DNA from: Latrodectus hesperus
Lineage: Eukaryota > Arthropoda > Arachnida > Araneae > Theridiidae
DNA length: 64,000 bases
Assembly: GCA_037975125.1 (NCBI GenBank)
Contig: CM075852.1
Span: forward strand, 1,986,087-2,050,086
Reading direction: 5' to 3'
Position numbers and translations under genes: made by a program. The notes below the pieces were generated by a model. It searched no databases. It saw only the letters and a program-made list of their open reading frames with translations, and had not been told where the DNA came from. Of the stretch, positions 1 to 11,234 are shown piece after piece. Position 1 is the first letter of the stretch. Every line of letters begins with the position of its first letter.

Positions 1-996
1 AGAAATTCTGAGGAGGAAAGTAGGTGATCAGGCGTAAAATGTGAGATATTGCATTTCCTACTCAAGAAGAAGATCTTGTTTCCTTGTAGGACATTTCAGA
101 TGTCTACTTGAGTCTTGATAACGCTGTTTGCCGTGGACGAATATCTTTGAAAGTGACAATATCTCCAGGTTGCATGCCACCATACCAATCATGGTTTGGG
201 GAAGAATACCAAGATGAAGCAATGGTAGATTTGACTTTTCAGCAAATTTAGAGCATATATTTACTGTTAAAAGTACTTTCTTTTGGAAAAAAGGAATTTA
301 TTCTAATACTAAATTTTTTTTTAACTTTCTTCTATGATTCCAAGGTATTAAAACTACTAAACATGTTTACGGGATCACTTAGATCGAAATGCAGAACATA
401 AGATTCCTAAATAGTTATATACAAAAGAGACAGATAATATAGATAATACTGAAGGGAGATTGATAAGTAAAACATAATCAACTCATGTATGTTAATTGCC
501 TATTAATATATAATAGAGATATTCTATAACATACTATTCCTATCTCTTACTTTCAGTTTTTATATATTGATTATTTTAAATTTACTATAATTCAGACATA
601 ATTTTATTTATTTTAATATTTTTTTAAAAAAAGAGTCATGTTCTTATATTGCAGTGAAAGAATAGGATGATTTGCTGTTGTCAAAATTAAATGTTTCTTA
701 CAATATCCATTTATGAAATCTGTTATATACAATACCAAAAGCAATTGCTGATATCATAAATATGTGCTTTTGATTGTAAAGACATTTCCTGAAAGATTGT
801 TTGAATATTAAGAATTATTCATGAAATTTTGCCCTGTAGGAATGAGTAACTCTTATCAAAGGAATGTTTCCTTATATTAAAAAAATAATTTGAAATTTTC
901 TTAAGTAGTACCATCATACACAATTAGTTAAAATGAAAGAACTAAAAAAAGTTTAATTTTTAAATTCGTGCAGATTTTACAGCATGTGATCCATAC
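1..996. other. Intron or 3' flank; weak exon candidate 104-234
   Basis: AT-rich DNA downstream of exon 6 (minus strand). On the minus strand, an AG acceptor at 236-235 is followed by an open stretch to a TAG at 106-104, with HDWYGGMQPGDIVTFKDIRP in it. Its phase (two bases first) equals that of the candidate terminal exon at 58590. A second frame is also open here, and no counterpart of the family's VLNGKT exon is visible between it and 997. It may be a terminal exon, an unrelated gene or chance. Confidence 0.25.
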
Positions 997-1163
997 CTGT
1001 GTAAATAGCGCAGTAGTATGGGGATTTCCAAAACTTCCATCTGGTTTTTGATATCGCTTCATTTTCTTAATAGCTTCAAAGTAAATTGATTTCAGCTGTG
1101 CATCAGAAAAATTGTTGCGTCTATATTCACAGGTAAGAGCTATAATTGCGTATGCTTGAATGT
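997..1163 (-). CDS. Exon 6: helical repeat with DGSFGNPHTTALFTQ
   Basis: The acceptor TACAG ends at 1164 and the donor GTATGG begins at 996. It encodes DIQAYAIIALTCEYRR, a basic helix (EAIKKMKRYQKPDG) and SFGNPHTTALFTQ, the equivalent of the conserved DG..GN..ST.LA.QAL segment of intrinsic factor and transcobalamin. It ends in phase 0, the phase at which the exon at 62492-62687 of the paralog begins. Confidence 0.8.
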
Positions 1164-4100
1164 CTGTATAAAAAATATAAGCGGTTAGTAAGTCAGAACA
1201 GTTCTTAAAAATATAGTTTATAATTAATCAATAGATAAACTTAGGAATAAATTGGAAGTATTAAAAAATATATTTATTCACTCTTTCTGTACAAATAGGT
1301 AGTATATTTATGTGTTTCCAAATTAAATTATCACCGCATACGTTACAACGAACAGGTATTATTAAATGAATGGTATATACTTTAAACGTAGTTGGTTAGT
1401 TGGGTTTTATGTCGCAATGTCCAAAAATAGGAAAACCTGAGCCACTTTTAACATAAGTAACATGAAATTTAAGCATATTTATATAATGATTTTATATAAA
1501 TAACATATGAAATGCTTATAACATTAAACTATCATAATCAATACATTAATTTACATTAAATGGTAAATCTGAAGTGTGTGTAAAATGGAAACATGTGCAG
1601 GTATTTAAATTGCAAGTAAGACGTATTTTACATTTGCTTGCAAATGACTAGAAACTGAACTTAAATGAAATATCCTAACATAAGAACAATATTACCTTAT
1701 TTCAGACAATAATAAAGAAACAGGCTAAGTTGGCTTCACTTAAAAAGGAGGACAAAATTGATTACCTGACCCTTTTTCCAGTATTTACTTTCTTAAAAAG
1801 CAATGATTTGTTTTCATCAAGCTATTAAATACACTGGAGTTGACAAAGTGTTGCATCATTCAAATCGCATCAGGAAACCACCAGAAATCGTATTAATTTA
1901 CTCTGTATTATCAGTTGTCGTTGTTCTGATTTTAATAATGATGAAAAATATAATATGTGTTAAACTGAATATTTTATTAACTGTTGTATTTTTACATCAT
2001 TCTGCATTTATTAAGATATTAAAAATTAAAATATAGCAATTGAAGATAAAAATGTTTACTGAAAAACGGTTCACCAAAAATGATTTGAAATTAAAATGCA
2101 TGCATAGAAATAGTTTTGAAATACAGTTTTTACTTCTTAAGATATAAAACATGATTTAGTAAACTATTAAAAATATATCTCCAATATTATAAGGCAAAGT
2201 AAAAATTATTAAGAAATTAGAAGGTAATTTATAAGAATATTTTATAATCAAATGTATGAAAAAGTATTTCTCGTCTTACCTCTGACTAAATGATAATCCA
2301 ATTCACTGGTCATAATATCAATCAAGTCTGCGGTAGATCTAAGGGGCCAGGTTTCATTGGCGTTACATAGGGCCAAGTATGCTATCGGATGTGTAAAGTT
2401 TCCTGACGATTCAACTTGCATCTTCAGTTTATCAACAAGGTCATGAGCATAAAAGTGTCTTGGGTTTAGGCAAGTTGTTAAAAGTGCGTTGATGAATATG
2501 CTTAGACGCTGTGTAGAAACAGAGTCCCTGTGAAATAAAATTAATTGGATCAAACAATGTGAAATGTTATCAAAATATATCATTTTTGCTTGTGAAAATT
2601 CATTTTGTACTAGTTTATATAATAAAAGAGCTGCATAAATAAAAAACACAGTGTTAATAGATAATAGAAATTGAAAATTTATCCTTGTTTGTTATTTACA
2701 TCGTCAACCAATCAGAATTTTATAGCAACAGGAATACAGCTAACAGTAGCTTTTTGATACAATTTTTAAAATTATATCAATAAATGATACTGTTATTTAT
2801 CTAATGACACATATTTTGTTGTAAAAATTGAATATCTTTGTAATTCAGAAGGAACATATTTCTGTAAATTTTGATGAAATGGTAAGATTATCTTTCAGAC
2901 TACTAAATTTATGTAAACAAATAAATTGACCGATGTAAAAATATTGCAAAACAATCTTTTAACATTACACTGAAGCATGAGAAAAATAATTCACTGAATA
3001 TAATGGTAAGGAAAGAAGCTATTGTGTAAAACTAGATTTCCTGCTTCATATGATGATGAATTTTCAAATAATGAATGTCAAATTATTTTCAGTTAAATAT
3101 TTTCTTAGTGCGTGGTATTTATTTCGTCTAAAAGTATAATGTTATTACCAATAATTCAGAAAATTTTGAGTCGAAAATTTTTTTCACATATACATAATAA
3201 TATATTAATCATCTTATACAAAGCACTTCGCTTATGTAATGCATATGAGTACATCATTTCGCATTTATTTGGAAAAGCTCATGCAACATATTTTAAGTAA
3301 TGAATTATGATTAGTCTTTATTATTTCAAATTTGCTACGTATCAAATCTTTCCGTGCATCACGATCTTTAAGCATTTTCTGTGCATTTAACATGCAAGAA
3401 ATTTTATCCTAAACAGAGACCCACCATTTTTCTATATACAATAAAATAATTTTGTCATTTAAACTAATTAGACTTTAATTGTGCCTTAAAATTTATCAGA
3501 AATATTATCCTATAGAAGATAACATTTTTCTATTATTTTAACTAGAAAGAATAATTTAAAAGCTCTTATGAAAATAATTAGGTGGCAAATGGCAATTCAA
3601 GCAATAAAGCCCTTATTTTTTAAAGTGCTTTTCTTTAGTAGCTATTTGCTAACGGACATATTTCAATAACTGTGTTGCTTTTCATCCTTAGAGGGAATTT
3701 GAATATGTTTGAAAACTTGTTGAAAGGAGTTAAATGAAAAGTAGAACAAGTGGACATAAGATTTCACAATATCTTGCTCCAAATAATTTTGACATTAGCA
3801 CGCTTGTTAGTATCAAAACCAATTAGAAAGTATATACATTTAAATTACAGAATGCTATGCTAGGTTTCCTCAAAATTATTTCTGAAATAGAAGAAAATAT
3901 TCAATAGGTAATGTTTTAGCAATAATAAGTGAGATTTAATAAATAATAAAATTCCCGTAATAGGTTTTGAAATTTAATAAATAATTAAAAATTCTCACAT
4001 CAGTAAAAGTTCATGATTCTTTAAACTTTTACATTAAAGTGTTATGGTTTACTTAATACATGTTATTGTTAATATATTGATAGTTACATTTCATAAGTTT

Positions 4101-5924
4101 TAAATGTATTCTTAAGAATTCATTATTTCAACACATTACTGCATACGAAATACAAATTCCTTTTTGTAATTAAATAAAATTACTTACAGTGTAAGATACT
4201 TAAATTACAGTTTTCAATTTAGAATAGTGTTTTGAATATGTGTTTTAATTTCACTTTCATACATTACGAGAAATATTTGTAATTTTCTGTTTGATAAAAT
4301 TCTAAGGGAGTGAAAGTTTTGATATTTACAATTAACTTGTTCTCAGTGGATATAATTCTTACTACGCATTCATCAAATATATCTTTATTACATGACTTTT
4401 TTCATTTTGAATTTTAGACACTTATTTATAGAAAAATATTAAGTTTCTGTAATTATTTATTCCCTTGCAGTTCATTATAACATGAATATTTTTATAATAA
4501 TAGTTACATTAATAATTGACAACATGATTTTTCTTCTCTTTTGATCATCTAAAATTTTAGTTCATAATAAACATTGCAGTACATTGTCGATGCAATATAC
4601 TATAGAATGTATCAAATGTAGCAGTCATATTCTGCCTTATCTTAATGCAACTTCCTACAATATTATCTTACATCATATATAAGCTCAAAATGTTGACATT
4701 TATTGTTAGATTTAATGATAATACTTTTAAGAATTGATGCTCATCATTTTTTTCAATAAATGGGAAAATATACCATGTCAAAGCAAGTGCAGTTCTCAGC
4801 TCTGCTTGCTTAGCCATTATTTCTTCTGATAAGCTTCCATTGAATTGAGCTCCACCTGATAAGGATAAAGCGGTTATTGCTCTGGGTGTGTTTTCTTTCC
4901 ATCCCCAGAAAAGACTGTATTTCCCTTTCAGTCCTTTAATTGCTTTCTCACGTGCTTCATCCACACCTTCTATTCCAAGAATTGATGGCACTGGAAAAGA
5001 ACAAGTTTACAAAATTTTCTGAAAATTGTATTGAATATCGTCTCTTTACTTTTAAAAAGTGTGAAATATCTGTTTCTATAGTTCAACTGTTGAAAAATAT
5101 CCAGATGAAAATTTTTTATATGATATTGTTTTTATACTGTATAAAATAAAGTTACAAATAGTATTCTATGCAAATCAAAGGCAGTATATGTTTTTTTCAT
5201 GCATCTTTCTGATGACTACTTTCTTCTATTATAAATTTACAATATGAATTTTTATTTTTATTTTTGCATACATTAAAGATATAGTATGAATTTATAGCAC
5301 ATGTAAATTTCTTAGAAGAGTACATCGTTTTAGAAATTTAAGCATAGAAATATAAATAAAAACTTGTCAAGGTATCTTCGGTTTCATCAATAAATAATTT
5401 ATTAATTATTCTTGAAATAATATAGACAATAGGAACGGACAGCAAACATTTTATATACTTTTTATTACACTTAATTTTATGTAACTACTTTATTAGAGAA
5501 AATATAAATACCCATTTTAAAAAATATAAAATGGCAAATTTTTCTTATTTGGTATTCAATAATTAGGCATTCAATCGTTACAAGATATTAATGAAAAATT
5601 AAGAACCAAATACTTACAAATTACATATTTGATGCGGAATGAGAAGTATACACCATTTTTGAATTTAAAGGAGTGAACATAAAATTCAATATCGAAGTTG
5701 GAATCTTGAATTGTGATAGTCGATAACCGTTTGCCCGATTCTTCAATGCTGCACAATCTCGTACTATTAACTCCCTGAAGGTTGACTTGAAGGTATGCAA
5801 AATCACATTTCCTGAGGTCCTGAAGATCAAAAAGTAACCATAAGTTGCAGTTAACAATTTGAACTTAATTGATATACAAAATTAGGTTTAAAAGTGTATA
5901 AGATTTTTGTGAAGCTATAAATTT

Positions 5925-5993
<69 letters not shown>

Positions 5994-6992
5994 TATATAG
6001 ATATATATATATATTATAAATTTTATAAATTTTTATCCCTTATGTAAGGCATTTTGAAGTAAAGATTGCTGAATTTTAATGTAAATATTACTTCAAAATT
6101 CTTCAAATGAAATTTTTACTAAACACATTATTAATAAATTAAATATTCTACTGAATTTGAATCGTTTATCCTCCACAATCATTTATTACTTTTATATTTT
6201 ATGTAATTTGAAATTTTCTGAACTGCTATTGTAAATGATATGAAAATAAAATCATATTCACACTCTAAATTTAATTCTAGTAAAAAAGTTTTATAAAAAG
6301 AGGCAACTGTATCACAATCATAAAAACATTTATTAATTGCTTTATAACCCCTAATTAAATGTATATGAAGTTTAAAATAATATTTCCTTATAAAACATTA
6401 CTGCCTGGTGTTATTATTCACATAACCTGACTTAAGTAAAAATAACAGAATTGCGATCAATATTTTACTGGTAACACTTCAAATATAACCATTAAATATT
6501 TATTGAAATATTGAAATAGAAGCAAGTTTCCTAGCAACTTATTTTATAAAATTGAAATCAAATTAAGAATGCTGTATATATCTATCTATCTATATCTATA
6601 TCTATCTATCTATCTATATATATATATATTATATATATATGATTAAATTATATATATATATATAAATTATATAATTTATATATATATATATATATATATT
6701 TTAATAATTAGAACTTTTTCTTTCTTCTTACTTTAGAAACAAACTGTGGCAACTCGATCGAAATATTGATGAAGTGTTTTGCTGGTACTTTAACTTTCCA
6801 GCATCTTTGAACTTGAGTAATACCACTGACTTCATAATTGTCTTCAATAATGCCACTATAATGACTTAACTGTTGACATTGAGACTGAATTGTCCCTGAA
6901 AAAAATAATGTTTACTTAGATGTACTTATGCAAGCTTAATACTATATTCACTAATAAAAATTAAGATAAGAAGAAATAAAAGTTTACAGACA

Positions 6993-7039
<47 letters not shown>

Positions 7040-8404
7040 ATTTCTTATAAATATTTTCCTTGTCTTTCTTATAAATTTAATTGTTTTTATTTTGTCTTTA
7101 AAGAAATTCCTTTATAAATATCATGATTATTAGACAATATGGTTCACGTATTAACTAGACTAATCAATTAAAATACAAAGAAATTTTATGCTTTTTATTT
7201 GAATTGGTAGTATTATCATTTCAATACTATAGATCGATTGTAGGAAAATAAGGAAATATTAAACGTAAGATTCAGTAAAGTTATGCATTAGTTATCCAAT
7301 GAGAATCAATATATTCTATTAATTACTCATAGGAGAAATTATTTTATTATTTACTCATCAGCTGCAAAGACTAATTATTTGCAATTCTAACACTCCAAAA
7401 TAGGCTTTATGACCACAACCTGTATCCTGCTTACCACTGAAATTGGATACAAAGGTATTGCAATGAAGTGACATTTATTTGAGTGTATGAATCTATTTTA
7501 CAGAATGGCGCTAAATGCTTTAATACCTAGATATATGAGGAAAATTTTGGAATAGCTCCAAATGCTCATTTTGAGAAAATTAACATACAGACGATGGAGA
7601 TTTGTGGTGAGGTAAGGAATTACAATTATGATGGTGCTAAATTGCATATCATTTAAAATAAAATGAGATGGCATATTAAAACTTCATGTTATGAAGACGT
7701 ATTTTCATGCGACACACCTGAATCTCATGTTATTCCTTGCGTTGCAACCACATGTGATTCCTTTCTTAAGTATAGTTGATAATATCACACCCTATTTCGC
7801 AAGTCTTTTGGACAGTATGCCTGCAACTGAAGCGAAAAGACATGTAGAATGATAAGCAGGCTTTCCTTATTATGAATTCATTTGATCATGCTGATTCCAT
7901 ACCAGGAAGATGCATTAATTCTAGAACATTGCATTGTTTTACTAAGAAGACGCATTTAGACACATTAACAGCACTGCTTTATTGTCCATGGTTTGAACAT
8001 TGTATTTCAGAAATAAGCAATAAGCAGAATTTCCCATATCTTATATATATATATATATATATCATATTGCTTGATGACTGCTCTTCTTATGTTCTGGAGA
8101 TACTGTGAGCAATGATGAAAGCTGGCTTTGCAAACAAACTTTTTTGAGTAAATCACTTCCTTTTCGGAAACCTCGGTATCTTTTAATTTTACGCTCATGC
8201 TTTTTTATTACATTATAGTCTTTTACTTCATTTAACTTTTCACTCTTTTTCTAATGTTCTAATAGTTTACTTTTATATAGATATTGTATAACTTCAATTC
8301 TAGTCAACGTGCTCAAATAATTTTGCAAGCAGAATACGTAACAACAACTATGAAGTCCAATCTAATACGGAATTCGGTAATATATATATACATATATATA
8401 TATA

Positions 8405-8443
<39 letters not shown>

Positions 8444-11234
8444 TAAATACTACAATGAGTAATTAACATAAAATAACAATATATCAATGCACCTATGTTT
8501 AAAACGTAAATATTCAGATGATTTTTTAATTTTTAAAACTTTTACATACAAATTTTATAATGATTTTAAAATTTAATATCAACTTAATTCCTCTTTTTAA
8601 ATTTAAATCCTAATGGATTTACAAAATTGAGAATGAAGATTTCAATTTCTCTGAATTTAGAATAGTTTTTCTTATTATTGGAAGAAATAATGACACACAT
8701 ACACATGCATTAGGCATGCACGCGCATACACCCACACACTTTATTTGTTTCTCACCAGCAGATTTTTCAAACATTGTATAATACTAATTTCATGTAAAAT
8801 ATTTCATAAAGAATAAAATGACTTGTGTTCAATCTTTCTCTTTAACCATGTTTTACTGGTAAACACATAATCTTAGAACTCCTTTTTCTGTTACTTCTTA
8901 ATAGTTAATTAGTATTCTACTACTTATGGCTTTGAAATTGGCTGAAATTATTTCTCTTAAATTTAAATCGTAATATACTATTTAATTACTTAATAATAAA
9001 ATCAACAGTAGAAATTTCATTTTGTGTGAATTTAAAAAAGTTTTTCTCATCTCATTGAAAGAGTTCATAAGATATATTTATCTACATAATTTGTACATTA
9101 TGATTTTATTTTCTAATATTCTGTGATATTAATTTCATGTAAGATATTTGATGAAGTTATTCCTCATGAATGAATTGTTTTCAATTCTTCATTTTCAGCA
9201 TATTTTATTAGCAATCTTAATTCTAGAACTCGTTTTTTTATTTCTTAATAATTGATTAGATAGTGTTACCAATGTTACCAACCATTTAACTTCGCTGTTT
9301 TCATTTTCAATAATTTTCTGCATTTGGATCCTCTTTATTCAAATTAATTTATTATTAAATTATTTTCTGCTCCTTGCTTGACCAAGTTTAGAAGAAATAA
9401 ATATAATTTTGTTGTTAAAATTGATTTATTCTTAAGTGAGAGAACACTTAAAAATGGTAGAGTTTTCCAAACAGTAATTTGTATCAATTTCTAATCTTTA
9501 TAAAATGAAGTTATTTATATTTGACTTTATTTATCGTTTTTATAAATTAAATTTTACAGAATGATTACTTTCAGCAAATTTTAATTTTCTATTTTAAAAT
9601 TTTTATGCTGTTCTCTAAATCTTAATGTTTTATTTCATCAGTCTGCAAATATTAGCCATTGACAATTCAATTCTTGGGGACAATTCTTTTCATTTTAGAT
9701 TTTTCATCGAAGAACTTGAGGTTATTTTTGAGTTCACTATCAAAACTTCCCTGTCTTGTCATAAGTTTTCAACCAAATAAATATGTAAGATGAATAAGTA
9801 TAAGGAAAATTTTTCTATTTTTTAAAAAATTCTTGTGGAAAACTGTGACTTTTCTAAAGGTTAAAATTCATTGTGGGTGTATCGCATAAGCGTATAGAAG
9901 AATGTATTACAATATGTTCAATTTTATAAAGTTTTCTACAAGTTTCATAAAGTTATTCAAGTTAAAAGGTTGGATTTGAATTGGTAAAGTTTTTAACTGA
10001 ACAGTTTAGCAAAGTATATATTTAATAATATCTATTTTTTCATTATTAAAGCTTTTAAAATAACATTTAATTAGATTCACTGAGGAACTAAAGACAGAAT
10101 ACAGAGCTTTTGTTTTTCTTTAACGTAAAATATCGCGTAATTTATATTTTTAAGAAAACGAAAATGTTTGTTGTTCTAATCACATGACAAAATGAATAAT
10201 CATCACAGGGTTTCTTAGGATATCTGAAGCTTCAAAACATATTTGCAAATTAAGGCGCAATAAACATTTCAACATTAAAAGAAATTAAAATATTTTAGAA
10301 TTTTGGTTTTTTTAAGTATAATTATGCTGATGAGAGTTAAAGATGATTTTTATTACACACTCATTATTCTTGCTTCATTTATTTTGATTGCATTCTCCAA
10401 TCGCTATATAACCATTTAAATTTTCGATGAGATAGAATTTATTTGATAATTGAAATTAAGCTTTCATAATCAATTCTTTTATTAAATATATGATCTTATT
10501 AAAATGCAAAAACAAACTATATACATTTTAATATGTTTTAACGAATAGCAGTATATTGAAAAATGTTTAGAAATAGTTAAATTTATATTATATGAATCTA
10601 GCAGGCAAATACAATATTAAATTTTCCAAGTAAATTATAATAAAATTTGATAATTTTATATCATTAATTCATTATCACACAAATTTAAAGGGTAGATTTT
10701 TATTTAAAAGAATATATCGGCTGCTCTAACCAGTATAATGAAAAATTTAACAATTATATTTATAATTCAAATTTTCGATTTATTAACTACAATACTTGAT
10801 TATTTCTTTTAAATACTAAAATATTTCGAACTTTCATTGTAAATAAAATAGAAGCGGCACAAACTTCATATCTTTCTTGACATTTTACTTATATAAACTT
10901 ACTTTCATCAAAGCAAATAAATATTTACATATTTTACTTTTATCGAAGCAAAAAATGAAACTACATTTATGTACTTTTATTTGATAAATTACTTTTTTTT
11001 TATCAAAGCAAAAGATGCATTTAAAATTTATTTAATCTAAAATTAACTAACATTTCACATTAATATTTTATTGTATTCGTACACTATTCTTACAAATTAA
11101 ATGCATTTTAAAACTAATTTCAATATTAATAGATTTTACAAAGAAGGTTTTAAAAAATCTTAAATTAAAAAAAGTAACATACATGCTTGGCAGCCAAGTA
11201 TGAGCAGAGTGAATCCAATGTATCTCAATGTCAT
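997..11234 (-). CDS. Secreted CUB + cobalamin-binding-fold protein, six exons, 3' end missing
   Basis: Six exons on the minus strand (11183-11234, 6732-6895, 5618-5819, 4774-4990, 2280-2527, 997-1163) have GT/AG borders and compatible phases, totalling 1050 nt or 350 codons. Residues 1-17 form a hydrophobic signal peptide (MTLRYIGFTLLILGCQA). About 20-138 resemble a CUB domain (paired Cys, DSNFDIEFYVHSF). From about 140 the protein matches the alpha-helical barrel of the eukaryotic cobalamin-binding family: a WGWKENTPRAITALSL segment, helical repeats, and DGSFGNPHTTALFTQ. Family members are secreted vitamin B12 carriers, but arthropod relatives are uncharacterised, so B12 binding here is inference. 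The family's C-terminal part (helical end and beta-rich cap) is not recognisable left of 997, so the gene is cut by the window edge or truncated. Expression signals were not identified. Confidence 0.8.
1164..2279 (-). other. Intron 5 of the CUB/cobalamin-fold gene
   Basis: AT-rich, stop-dense sequence between exons 5 and 6. No repeat or further exon recognised; the small plus-strand open frame near 1803-2036 looks accidental. Confidence 0.6.
2280..2527 (-). CDS. Exon 5: helical repeats of cobalamin-binding fold
   Basis: The acceptor CACAG ends at 2528 and the donor GTAAGA begins at 2279. It encodes about 83 residues, including RLSIFINALLTTCLNPRHFY, HPIAYLALCNANETW and DIMTSELDYHLVRG. The A-x-L-A-L-C-x-A-N motif and paired helices match the middle of the (alpha6/alpha6) barrel. 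The NFT and NET sequons are consistent with secretion. It ends with one base, completed by AC of exon 6 (Asp). Confidence 0.8.
2528..4773 (-). other. Intron 4 of the CUB/cobalamin-fold gene
   Basis: 2.2 kb of AT-rich DNA with no recognisable coding, repeat or RNA feature. Confidence 0.6.
4774..4990 (-). CDS. Exon 4: start of cobalamin-binding-family barrel
   Basis: It is bounded by a TTCCAG acceptor (4992-4991) and a GTATAT donor (4773). It encodes PSILGIEGVDEAREKAIKGL, then YSLFWGWKENTPRAITALSL, then a helix containing KQAELRTALALTW. The W-x-W-x-x-x-T-P-R-x-x-x-A-L-x-L pattern is the first helix pair of the transcobalamin/intrinsic factor family in invertebrate members. It ends in phase 2; the missing base is the first G of exon 5 (TG|G, Trp). 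Confidence 0.75.
4991..5617 (-). other. Intron 3 of the CUB/cobalamin-fold gene
   Basis: AT-rich, nothing recognised. Confidence 0.6.
5618..5819 (-). CDS. Exon 3: second half of CUB-like domain
   Basis: The acceptor AG is at 5821-5820 and the donor GTAAGT starts at 5617. The frame reads DLRKCDFAYLQVNLQG, then RLCSIEESGKRLSTI and DSNFDIEFYVHSFKFKNG. A Cys pair, the run of beta-strands and an acidic/aromatic stretch followed by F-rich strands are typical of the second half of CUB domains. It ends with one base (phase 1), completed by TG of exon 4 to give Leu. Other frames here are open by chance but do not join their neighbours. Confidence 0.75.
5926..6014. repeat. (AT)n microsatellite
   Basis: About 90 bases of almost pure AT dinucleotide inside intron 2. 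Confidence 0.95.
6574..6700. repeat. Compound (TATC)n/(AT)n microsatellite
   Basis: TATC tetranucleotides followed by AT runs interrupted by TAAATTATATAATTTA, a palindromic AT block able to form a cruciform. Confidence 0.9.
6732..6895 (-). CDS. Exon 2: first half of CUB-like domain
   Basis: The exon follows a CAG acceptor (6897-6896) and ends at a GTAAGA donor (6731). It encodes about 55 residues with Cys in QSQCQQLSHYSG and VQRCWKVKVP, then beta-strand-like text (HFINISIELPQF). The spacing of the Cys pair and the hydrophobic strands are CUB-like. It ends in phase 0, matching exon 3. Confidence 0.75.
6993..7036. repeat. (AT)n microsatellite
   Basis: Pure AT dinucleotide run in intron 1. Confidence 0.95.
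8041..8062. repeat. (AT)n microsatellite
   Basis: Short AT run in intron 1. Confidence 0.85.
8380..8442. repeat. (AT)n microsatellite
   Basis: AT dinucleotide run with CA and TCTG interruptions in intron 1. Confidence 0.9.
11183..11234 (-). CDS. Exon 1: signal peptide
   Basis: The ATG is at 11232-11234 and encodes 17 residues plus one base before a GTATGT donor at 11182-11177. The basic start (MTLRY) followed by a hydrophobic stretch ending GCQA is a classic secretion signal with a likely cleavage near the exon border. The single base T is completed by GG of exon 2 to give Trp. The start was chosen because it is the only Met before the hydrophobic core and the phase fits exon 2. Confidence 0.75.

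Larger units (their letters stand above)
5820..6731 (-). other. Intron 2 with two long AT microsatellites
   Basis: Contains the (AT)n tract at 5926-6014 and the compound TATC/AT tract at 6574-6700, which ends only about 30 bases from the splice donor of exon 2. Confidence 0.6.
6896..11182 (-). other. Intron 1 (4.3 kb)
   Basis: Long AT-rich first intron with three more AT microsatellites (6993-7036, 8041-8062, 8380-8442) and a short CA-rich patch near 8690-8740. No exon or mobile element recognised. Open frames at 7872-8108 and 8284-8466 are partly microsatellite-coded and not credible. Confidence 0.55.

Noticed and set aside
7872..8466. ORFs with YIYIYI runs
   Set aside because: Products of AT microsatellites within an intron.
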